Source: a virus | DNA: 33,645 nucleotides | Strand: one strand, 5' to 3' | IMG/VR virus record: IMGVR_UViG_3300049595_003044 | Span: 1 to 33,645 of that record | Part shown: positions 22,540 through 31,432 of the stretch, one piece after another | How positions within the stretch are numbered: the first letter of the stretch is position 1 | How the letters are laid out: the number at the start of each line of letters is the position of its first letter | Notes under the pieces: model-generated | Told to the model about the DNA's origin: nothing | The model's database searches: none | Seen by the model: the letters and a program-made list of their open reading frames with translations, nothing else | Made by a program: the position numbers and the translations under genes

Positions 22540-22547
22540 CAAATATA
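22540..22547 (-). promoter_or_regulatory. Possible Bacteroidetes -7 box (TATATTTG)
   Basis: TATATTTG on the minus strand lies 14 bases before the ATG of the zinc-ribbon gene (22526), in the 58-base gap after the polymerase gene. No TTG is found 19-21 bases upstream; the region there reads ATGGTA, so the site is only partly supported. Confidence 0.35.
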
Positions 22548-22584
22548 CTAATAATTTTTGATAAATACCATTTTTAAAAAAAAA

Positions 22585-24903
22585 TTAATGACCATCTAAA
22601 AAATTTGTAGCTATTTCGGGTGGAGCTTTCAATGTAACTCCATCTAGGGTAGTTGTATTTTCCATAATATACTTTACTATTGGAATAAACTCTTCTATCC
22701 TGTCTTGTTCAATCTCTACAATTAATTGGTCATGTATCTGAGCTATTACTTGTCCTTTAGAACCTCTCTTACTTAATTCTCTGTTTATGTGCAATGCTGC
22801 TCTGTTTACTATAGATGCAGCTAATGATTGTATTTGAAAATTTAAACTTGAGTTGTAAGCATTCTTTAAATCTCTATATAGTGATATAGCACGTTCTTCT
22901 CCCAATTTTTTTACTAATTTATCTCTATGGTCATAGTCTAGTACTTTATCCCCATATTCATCAAATACTTTCTTACCTCTCCATAGATGTCTTACTCTTC
23001 CTAATTTGTTACGTATCATTCCTGTGCTTTCAAATTCTTTTTTTGAGGCTTGAATCCAATCAGCCACACCGGGGAATCCCTCCAAGTAAGCATCTCTAAG
23101 TTCCTCTCCCTCTGCTTTTTTAATATTCAAACTCTTAGCCAATGCAAATCCTGTCATACCATAAGCAATACCTAAAGCATATGCCTTAGCTTTCTGTCTC
23201 TTGTTAGCATCAATCTTTTTAAGAAAATTAGGAGCATTCTTATCAGCAGATACACCTTCTAACTTTTCAGTTCGTATAGCAACTGTACTATAAAAATCAT
23301 GACCTTTATTAAATATTTCTTGCAAATTAACATCATTTGATATACTAGCAAATATATGTGGCTCTAATGATTCATAATCTGAATCTATGAACTTATACCC
23401 ATCTCTAACCTTAAAAAATGCCCTTACCCTATTGTTGAATTCTAATACTATAGGGTCATCATCGCCCTCCTCTTTAGGTTTAGGTAACTGTTGTAAATCA
23501 CTCCCATACCTTCCCGATACTGTACCATGCTGTTTAAAGTATGGGTAAAATATACCATTCTTATTCTTCTCTAACAATCTTTCTACATACGTTGAATATA
23601 TCTTAACTAACTTATTGTAAACTCTAAGTTTAGTAGCCCATGTATACTTTGAACTTATGCTCTCAATAAATATATCATTAAACTGTGACGTTCCTGAGTC
23701 AGTTTTAGATATAGGTTTTAAACCTAAATAGTTAAAAGCTATTTCAGATAAATGCTTTTTAGATTGTATATTAATTAAATCTCCACTATTATAATCTATC
23801 CATAATAATAAACTTATTTTAGATAGCTCTGATACAGGAACTCCGTGGTCACTAGTATGGTCTATTAAGAATCTTTTGTACGGAGAATCTTCCAACTTTT
23901 CTATTTCTTTTTTAAGCAATCTTACTTCTCCTTTAGCATCTAAAGATAAATTTAAATTAGCATTTTTAACTAACATTTTAGCAAAGACACCTCTATTTTT
24001 TGGTGGGAAGTTATTCACATATGATTGCTCAAATATCCAATCTTTTACTCCTTTAATAATTTTTAATTCAGATATTACTTCATTTTTCTTTTCATTTATT
24101 ACATTTAACATTTCATCCTTTGTCTTATGTAGCAATTCTATATCTAATTGAATTCCACGTCTTTCCATTGGAATTGTAACTTCCTTATATACAGGCATTA
24201 CTTCATCTTCGAAAAAAAACTTATCTAGTTTCTCCTCATGTAACTTACCATAAAAAAGATTAGCTACTCTAAGAGTTAAATCAGTATCTGCTGCTGCATA
24301 TTTAGATAGTATGTCTAAATCTGCTTTATAGATTTGATATTTATTTTTGGTTGTTGAACCTCCATTCTTATGGATACTATCTTTCAATTCAATCTGCTCC
24401 TTATTTGCTTCATCTTCTATATTTAATCCTAGTTCTTGTTGATACATTTGAGCAATAGATTTCAATCCGAATGGAGTTCCAAAAGAAAATGCACCCTCTT
24501 CTTGTACTGTGTGAACTGCTAACATAGTATCCATCCATAATTCAGGAAGCAAATCTATTCCGTATTGATTATTTATTATTGAAGTATCAAAAGAAGCATT
24601 GTGCATTACAACTTTCTTTTTATCTTTCTTTATCTTTTCTAATATTAGTTTAAGTATATCCTTAGAAGGTATACTATCTATATAACATTCCTTTAAACTA
24701 TCAGATTCAGAGTCATATACTTGAGTAGGTATGTAATATCCATTACCTATTTTAGTTGAAAATGATGCCCCTATTATAGAATCGGTATGAACATCTATAC
24801 CTGTAGTTTCTGTATCGACAGCTACTATATTAGTTGCCTCTATAGAATCAAATAATTCTAAAAATTCACCTCTAGTAAATACAGTTTTATATATTTTGTC
24901 CAT
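22585..24903 (-). CDS. polA: Family A DNA polymerase with 3'-5' proofreading domain
   Basis: A 772-residue replicative polymerase. The exonuclease domain has VAVDTETTG (Asp30, Glu32), HNASFD (Asp106) and YAAADTD (Tyr202, Asp206). The polymerase domain has SGRYGSDLQQLP, motif A DSDYESLEP (Asp509, Glu514), motif B KRQKAKAYALGIAYG (Arg569, Lys573, Leu577, Tyr581) and motif C IHDQLI (His724, Asp725). All catalytic carboxylates are present. There is no 5'-3' exonuclease domain; that job lies with the separate gene at 29256. The motif B position equivalent to E. coli Phe762 is Leu577. The enzyme replaces the family B polymerase found in T4-type phages. Confidence 0.97.
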   Translation of the reverse strand: MDKIYKTVFTRGEFLELFDSIEATNIVAVDTETTGIDVHTDSIIGASFSTKIGNGYYIPTQVYDSESDSLKECYIDSIPSKDILKLILEKIKKDKKKVVMHNASFDTSIINNQYGIDLLPELWMDTMLAVHTVQEEGAFSFGTPFGLKSIAQMYQQELGLNIEDEANKEQIELKDSIHKNGGSTTKNKYQIYKADLDILSKYAAADTDLTLRVANLFYGKLHEEKLDKFFFEDEVMPVYKEVTIPMERRGIQLDIELLHKTKDEMLNVINEKKNEVISELKIIKGVKDWIFEQSYVNNFPPKNRGVFAKMLVKNANLNLSLDAKGEVRLLKKEIEKLEDSPYKRFLIDHTSDHGVPVSELSKISLLLWIDYNSGDLINIQSKKHLSEIAFNYLGLKPISKTDSGTSQFNDIFIESISSKYTWATKLRVYNKLVKIYSTYVERLLEKNKNGIFYPYFKQHGTVSGRYGSDLQQLPKPKEEGDDDPIVLEFNNRVRAFFKVRDGYKFIDSDYESLEPHIFASISNDVNLQEIFNKGHDFYSTVAIRTEKLEGVSADKNAPNFLKKIDANKRQKAKAYALGIAYGMTGFALAKSLNIKKAEGEELRDAYLEGFPGVADWIQASKKEFESTGMIRNKLGRVRHLWRGKKVFDEYGDKVLDYDHRDKLVKKLGEERAISLYRDLKNAYNSSLNFQIQSLAASIVNRAALHINRELSKRGSKGQVIAQIHDQLIVEIEQDRIEEFIPIVKYIMENTTTLDGVTLKAPPEIATNFLDGH

Positions 24904-24922
24904 ATGCTTTTTTTATAACTAA

Positions 24923-25204
24923 TCAAAACTCACCATATAAATCATATTTCTTTGGTTTTGGTTTCTCAATCTCCACATAATTTTCATGAATTGCATATAA
25001 TTTTCCTTTTAATGGTGATAACTTATAATCTCCACTAAAGTTAGTAGCTCTCATGTACTCGCTAAGGGTCTCTACAAGACCTTCTATTACATCATCTGAC
25101 GTTGAGTTATGTTTAGGGTCGATGAGAGTCCACCTATCGCCAGGTGGAACTCTATTAGCTATCAGCATATCTTCTTCCCTCAGTTCCTTATCTTTTTTAC
25201 TCAC
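24923..25204 (-). CDS. Hypothetical protein between polymerase and reductase genes
   Basis: A 93-residue protein with a GTG start at 25204 that overlaps the stop of the reductase alpha gene (GTGAGTAA), indicating coupling. It is hydrophilic: an N-terminal charged stretch (MSKKDKELREEDMLIANR), a DPKHNSTSDDVIEGLVETL helix and a proline/lysine tail (EIEKPKPKKYDLYGEF). No cysteines are present, so it is not a glutaredoxin. Its position suggests a role in dNTP supply or polymerase function, which is inference only. Confidence 0.65.
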   Translation of the reverse strand: MSKKDKELREEDMLIANRVPPGDRWTLIDPKHNSTSDDVIEGLVETLSEYMRATNFSGDYKLSPLKGKLYAIHENYVEIEKPKPKKYDLYGEF

Positions 25205-26837
25205 AACTTTTGCAATCTAATATGTTTCGAGAAAATTCCTGTGCTGAACTCTTACTATATTGATAATACAAAGTTTTAACACCCTCCTCATGCGCATACA
25301 TATATAACATATTTATATCCTTAGCAGATACCGATGGGTCTATTGAGAGATTTAAACTCTGTGCTTGGTCAATATATTTCTGTCTTTGAGCAGCTTGTAA
25401 TACAATTTCTTTAGGACTTATCTCTGAGAATGTTCTAAAAACTTCTTTAGTTGGGAAATCTAAATGTTGAACAGAACCATCCTTCTTCATAATGCTATCC
25501 CAAATCTCATCAGTATCTAAACCATATTTTTGTAATTCTTTTTCTAAATATGGATTCTTGTATACTGTTTTTATTTTAGCTAAATCATTTACAAAATAAT
25601 TTGATTTATAAGGTTGTATACTCATAGATACCTGACCTAATATGAAACTTGTTGACTTAGTAGGAGCTATAGCAATCAAAGTTGTATTAGCATAATTATC
25701 TCTAATACATTTATATTTCTGAGGGTTGCTCTCGTACAACTCCATTGATGCATTATCACATTTTTCTTTTAATCTCTTAAATATAGCATGATTAATCTGT
25801 TTAGCTGCTAATGATTCAAATGCTACTAACTTAGATTGTAATAATGAATGGTATCCTAAAACACCTACCCCTATAGCTCTATGATTCTTAGCAAAATTAT
25901 GAGCTCTTTTCATACCATCTAAATTCTCAGATTTTCGTATGAATTCATTTATAACAGCATTCAAGAATTGTACGTACACTTCTATAGCATCTGTCTTTAC
26001 AATTTCCTCCCAATGTAACAAATTTATAGAACCTATGCAACATACAAATGATTCTTCTGAATTAGATGGAAGTTGAATTTCGGAACATAAATTACTTGCT
26101 ACTATCTCTGTAGAATACTTATGTTTAATGTTAGCATATGGAGTGTTTCTATTTGAAGTATCTCTGAACATTATGTATGGGTATCCTAGCTCTACTCTTC
26201 TTTGGATTATCTTCGCCCAAACTTTTCTCTTATCCGAATCTCCATTCTTCATTTCCTCCATCCAAGAGTCTCCAATGGTAACTCCATATTGTAAATTTTG
26301 AATAGGATTGCCCTCAGTTGCAATATCTAGGAAATCTAGTATGTCTTTATGTTCTACAGGTAGATATACTGCACATGCGCCTCTACGAGCCTCTGATTGT
26401 TTACAAACATCTACAGCGGTATCATATAGTTTAGCGTAATGGATAGGCCCGTCAGCTTTCCCACCCGTTCTTATCTCAGAACCTCTTGGTCTAATATTTC
26501 CTAAATATGCAGAAGTTCCTCCCCCATACTTAGACATCATGCCAATCTCTGTTGAACTTTCAAGCATACTAAACAAACTGTCATCCACATAAGAACCATA
26601 ACATGATATGGGTAATCCTTTATCTTTTGCAAAGTTAATCCATACAGGAGTCGATAAACTATAGAAACCTTTAGACATATAGTTTTCAAACTTATCAGCA
26701 AATCCTTCTATTTCAAGTATACTTTCAGCTGCTTTTGAAATTTCTCTCACTCTCTGTTCAGCAGATTCTGATATGTAACCTCTTGACAAAAATGTCCTAG
26801 AATCTTCATTAAGCCAATAATAATCTTTATAATTCAT
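25197..26837 (-). CDS. nrdA: Ribonucleotide reductase class Ia, alpha subunit
   Basis: A 546-residue catalytic subunit that makes deoxyribonucleotides. Active-site residues are present: Cys79 in ISCYGSYV, Asn249-Leu-Cys251-x-Glu253 in NLCSEIQLPS, a Cys at 266 or 267 in VCCIGS, the tyrosine pair Tyr524-Tyr525 in TLYYQYSKSS that passes the radical, and a C-terminal CKSC redox pair (542, 545). It is about 200 residues shorter than bacterial NrdA because it has no N-terminal ATP-cone; the sequence begins at the catalytic barrel region. It should therefore lack dATP feedback inhibition at that site. Transcription runs from the beta subunit gene into this one. Confidence 0.96.
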   Translation of the reverse strand: MNYKDYYWLNEDSRTFLSRGYISESAEQRVREISKAAESILEIEGFADKFENYMSKGFYSLSTPVWINFAKDKGLPISCYGSYVDDSLFSMLESSTEIGMMSKYGGGTSAYLGNIRPRGSEIRTGGKADGPIHYAKLYDTAVDVCKQSEARRGACAVYLPVEHKDILDFLDIATEGNPIQNLQYGVTIGDSWMEEMKNGDSDKRKVWAKIIQRRVELGYPYIMFRDTSNRNTPYANIKHKYSTEIVASNLCSEIQLPSNSEESFVCCIGSINLLHWEEIVKTDAIEVYVQFLNAVINEFIRKSENLDGMKRAHNFAKNHRAIGVGVLGYHSLLQSKLVAFESLAAKQINHAIFKRLKEKCDNASMELYESNPQKYKCIRDNYANTTLIAIAPTKSTSFILGQVSMSIQPYKSNYFVNDLAKIKTVYKNPYLEKELQKYGLDTDEIWDSIMKKDGSVQHLDFPTKEVFRTFSEISPKEIVLQAAQRQKYIDQAQSLNLSIDPSVSAKDINMLYMYAHEEGVKTLYYQYSKSSAQEFSRNILDCKSCE

Positions 26838-26857
26838 TTTTTTTTCAGTTGTTTAGT

Positions 26858-27841
26858 TTAGAATAAATCGTCTTCAGTTATGGATTTTGTTTTTTTGGAA
26901 TAATCTATTTGTCTTTTATAAAAGAAATCACCTTCCTTTGTTGACATAATCTCTAAATCAAACCAATGAACATTTTTTAATAAATCTTTGTCAACCTCAA
27001 ATATACTATCCATTTGAATTCTATTCAAAGAATTATTAAATCTATTCATTATAAAATGTTTAATAGTTTCCTTTGGTAAGAAATCTAACTCTCCATCTTC
27101 AAAAATCCAATCTAATATTTTACATTCAGATTTGTATGCCTTTTGACATGCAGAGTATATCAAACTATTAAATTCATCATCAAACCATTCAGGATTCTCT
27201 TCCTTAACTATATTTATAATTTCAGCACCAAAGTTTCCATGAATATCCTCTTCCTTAGATGTAGCTTCTACAACATTTGAAATTCCTTTAAATATGTTTC
27301 TCTCTTTATTAAAAGACATCATTATCAAAAATTGTGAAAATAATGATACATGCTCTATAAATAGTGAAAATAATAATACAGATTTAGTATACATTTTATC
27401 ATCTCTACTACGAGTACCATCTAAGTATTTTGAAAGGTAAGCTATCCTATCTCTTATAGCAGGGATTTCAACGACAGTTCTAAACTCATCTTCTAATCCT
27501 AGTATTCTAAGTAGTCTTGCATATGCATCTTTATGACGAACTTCACTCTCGGCAAATGTCATACCAACGTCACCAATTTCCGTTATGGGCATTCTCTTAT
27601 ACATGTCAGCCCAAAAAGTTTTTACATTAACCTCTATTTGAGATATAGCTAACATAGTTTTCTTAATGATACTTCTCTCAACATCAGATATGTTAACTTT
27701 GTAATCATTTATATCTGTAGTGAAATTGTATTCTGTATCAATCCAATACGAATGTCTAATAGCATCTTTGTATTTTAATAAAGATGGATATTCATATGGA
27801 AGAATATTTACTCTTCTCTCAAATATGTTTTTCTTTTTCAT
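26858..27841 (-). CDS. nrdB: Ribonucleotide reductase class Ia, beta subunit
   Basis: A 327-residue di-iron protein that makes the tyrosyl radical for the alpha subunit. Metal ligands are visible: Glu70 in SQIEVNVKTF, Glu100 and His103 in ESEVRHKDAY, Glu163 in FIEHVSLF, and Glu198 and His201 in EEDIHGNF. The radical tyrosine is Tyr107, four residues after the His as in class Ia enzymes. The C-terminus (KSITEDDLF) is acidic with a final Phe, as needed to bind the alpha subunit. A longer frame starts only at a TTG, so the ATG at 27841 is chosen. No thioredoxin or glutaredoxin gene is found nearby. Confidence 0.96.
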   Translation of the reverse strand: MKKKNIFERRVNILPYEYPSLLKYKDAIRHSYWIDTEYNFTTDINDYKVNISDVERSIIKKTMLAISQIEVNVKTFWADMYKRMPITEIGDVGMTFAESEVRHKDAYARLLRILGLEDEFRTVVEIPAIRDRIAYLSKYLDGTRSRDDKMYTKSVLLFSLFIEHVSLFSQFLIMMSFNKERNIFKGISNVVEATSKEEDIHGNFGAEIINIVKEENPEWFDDEFNSLIYSACQKAYKSECKILDWIFEDGELDFLPKETIKHFIMNRFNNSLNRIQMDSIFEVDKDLLKNVHWFDLEIMSTKEGDFFYKRQIDYSKKTKSITEDDLF

Positions 27842-27894
27842 GATAATGTTTATTCTTGTTATGATTTCAAGCAACTATAAATATTATATATTCA

Positions 27895-29259
27895 CTAAGA
27901 ATTTTTGAATTCTGCAAACATATTGTAAAAAGATTCTCTTTCTTCAGCTCTTTTCGAACTATCTAAAGATGATACGTCTTTTTTAATTTTCATAGCATCT
28001 CCCGAATTTTCTCTGAATATTTCTATATTACCATTAGAAGCATCAAACTTTGTCGGAAATGTTACACCATCTGCTCCAAATCTATTTTTAATAACATGAA
28101 ATCTTCCAATACCTAATACTTTATCTTCAGCTCTTCGTGATAATGACATTATAAAATCACCAATAGCTATCTTACTATAATCTTCAGATATTTTATCTGC
28201 TTCTATAATTTCTGAATCTAGGCTTGACCTATTTGTTTGAGAAGCTGTCCATATAGGACAGTTATATTCCGCTGATAAACTTCTAAGTCCCTCATAAATT
28301 TGCTTTAATTCAAATCTCAACTCTTTATTATGACCTTTTAATAAATCAGCATAATCTACTATTATCAAATCAGGTGTATTTGATTGTCCTATGCATCTAT
28401 CGATATGAGATTTCATAGTTAATATCGAAGCAGTTTTTGCAGCAAACTGTTCTACTATTAAAGTTCCTTTTAAATTTTTTACCTTATCCTCAACTTTATC
28501 CTTATGTAGTAATAAATTTGAATTGTTTAGCCCTGTGATAATACTGTCATATCTCCTTGCAGTATATATTTTATTTAACTCTAGTGTATAATGTACTACG
28601 GTCTTTCCTGCAATTAATGCATTAGCACCTAAAGCTGATAGTACCCATGATTTTCCTGCTCCCGCAGGTGCTATTATTATCCCTAGTTCTCCCGATGCTA
28701 AACCACCTTGAAGTAAATCATCAATACATTCCCAACCTGTAGTAACTGTATTTCTAAAATTTTCACTATATCTTTCTTCAAATTGGTCTTTATATATATG
28801 ACCTATGTCTCTTGTGTAGCCTGATTTCAATGCAGAATCTAATGTAGATTTTACTCCATCATAATCCGAAGCATTAAGTAATTCTACACATTCTAATATT
28901 GCTCTTTTAATTTCTTGATTTCTGCAAAAATCTACAGATTGTTCTTGTACATATTTTAAATCATTCGAATTAGCATACATTTCAGCCCTCCTAAAATACT
29001 CTTGTATCTCTTGCTTGAGTAGACTTTGAGTATCAGGCAACTTAGCTAATTCAGTACTGAACACAGTAATTGATGGGGATTGTCCATATTTAAAATAATA
29101 ATCTAGTGTACTTTTTATAATCCACTGAGATGCATTGCTAAAAAAATAAGTTGGCTTTAATATATCCGAAATTTGAGTTAGGAATGCAGTATTATCAATT
29201 AACGATACAATTAATTTGTATTCGAAATCTTTACCGTAACTACTTATGATGTTTGTCAT
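27895..29259 (-). CDS. DnaB/gp41-like replicative helicase
   Basis: A 454-residue hexameric-type helicase. The N-terminal 150 residues are helical, as in the DnaB N-domain. The RecA-like ATPase domain starts at TTGWECIDDLLQGGL, with Walker A APAGAGKS (197-204), Walker B LIIVDYADLL (Asp302), an arginine-rich region SRRAEDK and IGRFHVIKNRFG near the end. It unwinds the fork for the PolA-type polymerase. The ATG at 29259 overlaps the stop of the exonuclease gene as ATGA, which decides the start over a longer TTG- or ATG-based frame. No primase is present in the window. Confidence 0.93.
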   Translation of the reverse strand: MTNIISSYGKDFEYKLIVSLIDNTAFLTQISDILKPTYFFSNASQWIIKSTLDYYFKYGQSPSITVFSTELAKLPDTQSLLKQEIQEYFRRAEMYANSNDLKYVQEQSVDFCRNQEIKRAILECVELLNASDYDGVKSTLDSALKSGYTRDIGHIYKDQFEERYSENFRNTVTTGWECIDDLLQGGLASGELGIIIAPAGAGKSWVLSALGANALIAGKTVVHYTLELNKIYTARRYDSIITGLNNSNLLLHKDKVEDKVKNLKGTLIVEQFAAKTASILTMKSHIDRCIGQSNTPDLIIVDYADLLKGHNKELRFELKQIYEGLRSLSAEYNCPIWTASQTNRSSLDSEIIEADKISEDYSKIAIGDFIMSLSRRAEDKVLGIGRFHVIKNRFGADGVTFPTKFDASNGNIEIFRENSGDAMKIKKDVSSLDSSKRAEERESFYNMFAEFKNS

Positions 29260-30290
29260 TTCTTTAAGTTTTTTAAATAATTTTTCCAAAATAAAAAATC
29301 ATGTTCATTTTTACATAATTCTATATGGAAAAAAATGGTTTGTAACTTCTGTACTTCTAATTCAGGTAAGTCTCTCTTTGAAATTGCTAATATATTAGAT
29401 TGTATATCCCCTGACATATTGGGTGTTAGCAATTGCATAAGTTCGTAATTCCTATAGGCAATCTCACTCTGATTTACTATATTTTCGAATATCTTTGCTT
29501 TAGGATTCGCACTGTACTGTATCTTACTTTGCTCTACTATATCATCTATAGTTATGTGTTTGTCTGTTGTATTTAAATTGAAATGCTTATTCAATCCTAC
29601 TTCTCCAACTTGTTTTACACCTGCTATGTTATCAGTCCTATCACCTACAAAACATCTGTATGTTAAGTAATTTAATGGAGTATAACCATATAATGATACA
29701 GTAGATTCTTCCGATATTAATAGTTTCTTCTCATGCGAATATACAAAAGTTTTCTCATCTATTAACTGCAAATAGTCTCTGTCAGAACTCATAATAATTT
29801 TGGAAGATTCCTTACTAAGAACCTGTTTACATAGATATGCTATCACATCATCAGCCTCCACACAATCTATTATAATTGTTTTAACAGGCATTATTGATAG
29901 AGAATTAACTAATAAATTTAACTGCATTCTTTTAGATTCATTCTCATTTAGAATTCCTCTAGTATCAGCAAATCTATTGAAACTACCCGCACTTAATACT
30001 TTTTGCTTGTATTCTTTATGCAAATGTCTTCTTCTAACACTTCCACCTTTTCCATCAAATACTACATATATAGACGTTGGAGAATAGTCTACTATTGCTT
30101 TATATATAGTTCTGAAAAATCCTAGTATTCCACCAACATGGTCTCCTTCATAGTTTAATGTAGGGACAGCTTGAAAATTTCTAATAAAAACATTCAAGCC
30201 GTCCACAATCAAAATCTTATCCTCTACTACATTTTCTGAGGATTGACTCTCCTTAAACTTTTTAAATTCCTCAAATGAATCAGTAATCAT
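29256..30290 (-). CDS. 5'-3' exonuclease / RNase H (FEN family, T4 Rnh-like)
   Basis: A 344-residue flap nuclease that would remove RNA primers and flaps. The metal-binding carboxylates are all visible: Asp30 in ILIVDGLNV, Asp79 in VVFDGKGG, Glu145, Asp147 and Asp148 in VEADDVIAYL, Asp170 and Asp172 in SSDRDYLQL, and Asp217 and Asp220 in VGDRTDNIAG. The last stands in front of the H3TH motif GVKQVGEVG. The RRRHLHKEYK segment is the usual basic arch. It overlaps the RecA-like gene by 11 bases; the TTG at 30308 is rejected in favour of the ATG at 30290. It supplies the activity missing from the polymerase. Confidence 0.93.
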   Translation of the reverse strand: MITDSFEEFKKFKESQSSENVVEDKILIVDGLNVFIRNFQAVPTLNYEGDHVGGILGFFRTIYKAIVDYSPTSIYVVFDGKGGSVRRRHLHKEYKQKVLSAGSFNRFADTRGILNENESKRMQLNLLVNSLSIMPVKTIIIDCVEADDVIAYLCKQVLSKESSKIIMSSDRDYLQLIDEKTFVYSHEKKLLISEESTVSLYGYTPLNYLTYRCFVGDRTDNIAGVKQVGEVGLNKHFNLNTTDKHITIDDIVEQSKIQYSANPKAKIFENIVNQSEIAYRNYELMQLLTPNMSGDIQSNILAISKRDLPELEVQKLQTIFFHIELCKNEHDFLFWKNYLKNLKK

Positions 30291-31425
30291 CTTCGTTATC
30301 CTCTTCAATTATTATAGTGTCGGTATCCAAAGCTTCATTTATATTATACTTGAATATCATTTCATCACATAAATGATTATAAACAATTTCCTTATATTTT
30401 GGATTTGATATAATCTTATCGTAAAATTGTTTAGATTGGAATTTAATCTCTTCAAGTACCTCTCCTGTTTCTTTATCTACAACTCTGTAAGTATACCATG
30501 CACCATTTAAATCAACTATCTTTCTATTAGACATCTCATCCAACCATGAACCATAGTTGTCCATACCTGAATTGTAATAGATTTTATAGCTAATACTTCT
30601 ATTGGCAGGCCCTAATCTGTTCTTCTTCACATGAGCAACAGACTCTACTCCGATATGATGTTTCTTACCATTCTTTTCTACAGATACTTTTTTACCTGCT
30701 TCTAGTCTTAGTCTAACAGATGAGTGGAATGGTATACCTTTTCCTCCTGAAGTAGTATATATGTCACCACCCAATGCTCCCAATCTTACTCTAAGTTGAT
30801 TAGTAATTATAAGACATACTTTGTGTCTGCCTATATAATTTGTAATCTTTCTCATTGCCTGAGATATGATTATGGACTTACTAGTATTCCAACCTTGTTT
30901 ATCAAATCCAATAGCTTTTTCTGCTTTGGTAGTTGCTCCCATTATGGAATCGATAACAATGGTAAGTAATATGTCAGGGTTTTTTTTCCTGATTTCAATA
31001 ATCATTTGTTCTATAGTATCAAATATATCTTCTACAGTATACATTGATAAATACAACATCTTAGACACATTGACACCTATAGCTTTCATGAATTCCTCAC
31101 TTGCAGCATTCTCAGTATCTATATAAACAGCTATTCCACCTTTTTCTTGGGTTGATTTCATTGCATGACAAGCCAATAATGATTTACCTGATGCCTCCAT
31201 TCCCGAAATTTCGGTGATTCTCCCTACAGGAAAACCACCGTTTTTTCTATTTGAAATAGCAATGTCTAACATATCATTCCCTGAGGATACCCAATCTGAT
31301 ATATCAGATGGATTCGAATCTGAACCGTCTAAGAAATAGGCAACCTTATCAGTAGATTTTTTAAATATACCGTTTACATAGTCAGCTAAATCTTCCTCTA
31401 TCGAGTTATGATTTTTTTTAGACAT
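30280..31425 (-). CDS. RecA/UvsX-like recombinase
   Basis: A 381-residue strand-exchange ATPase. Walker A GMEASGKS (75-82), catalytic glutamate in YIDTEN (Glu105), Walker B TIVIDSIMG (Asp159), the ITNQLR sensor (208-213) and the DNA-binding loop region GGDIYTTSGGKGIPFHSS are all present. The C-terminal tail is highly acidic (DTDTIIIEEDNEDDY), as in RecA proteins where it regulates filament assembly. It would load with the gp32-like protein encoded just upstream and drive recombination-dependent replication. Spacing to both neighbours is tight. Confidence 0.94.
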   Translation of the reverse strand: MSKKNHNSIEEDLADYVNGIFKKSTDKVAYFLDGSDSNPSDISDWVSSGNDMLDIAISNRKNGGFPVGRITEISGMEASGKSLLACHAMKSTQEKGGIAVYIDTENAASEEFMKAIGVNVSKMLYLSMYTVEDIFDTIEQMIIEIRKKNPDILLTIVIDSIMGATTKAEKAIGFDKQGWNTSKSIIISQAMRKITNYIGRHKVCLIITNQLRVRLGALGGDIYTTSGGKGIPFHSSVRLRLEAGKKVSVEKNGKKHHIGVESVAHVKKNRLGPANRSISYKIYYNSGMDNYGSWLDEMSNRKIVDLNGAWYTYRVVDKETGEVLEEIKFQSKQFYDKIISNPKYKEIVYNHLCDEMIFKYNINEALDTDTIIIEEDNEDDY

Positions 31426-31432
31426 TATTTAG

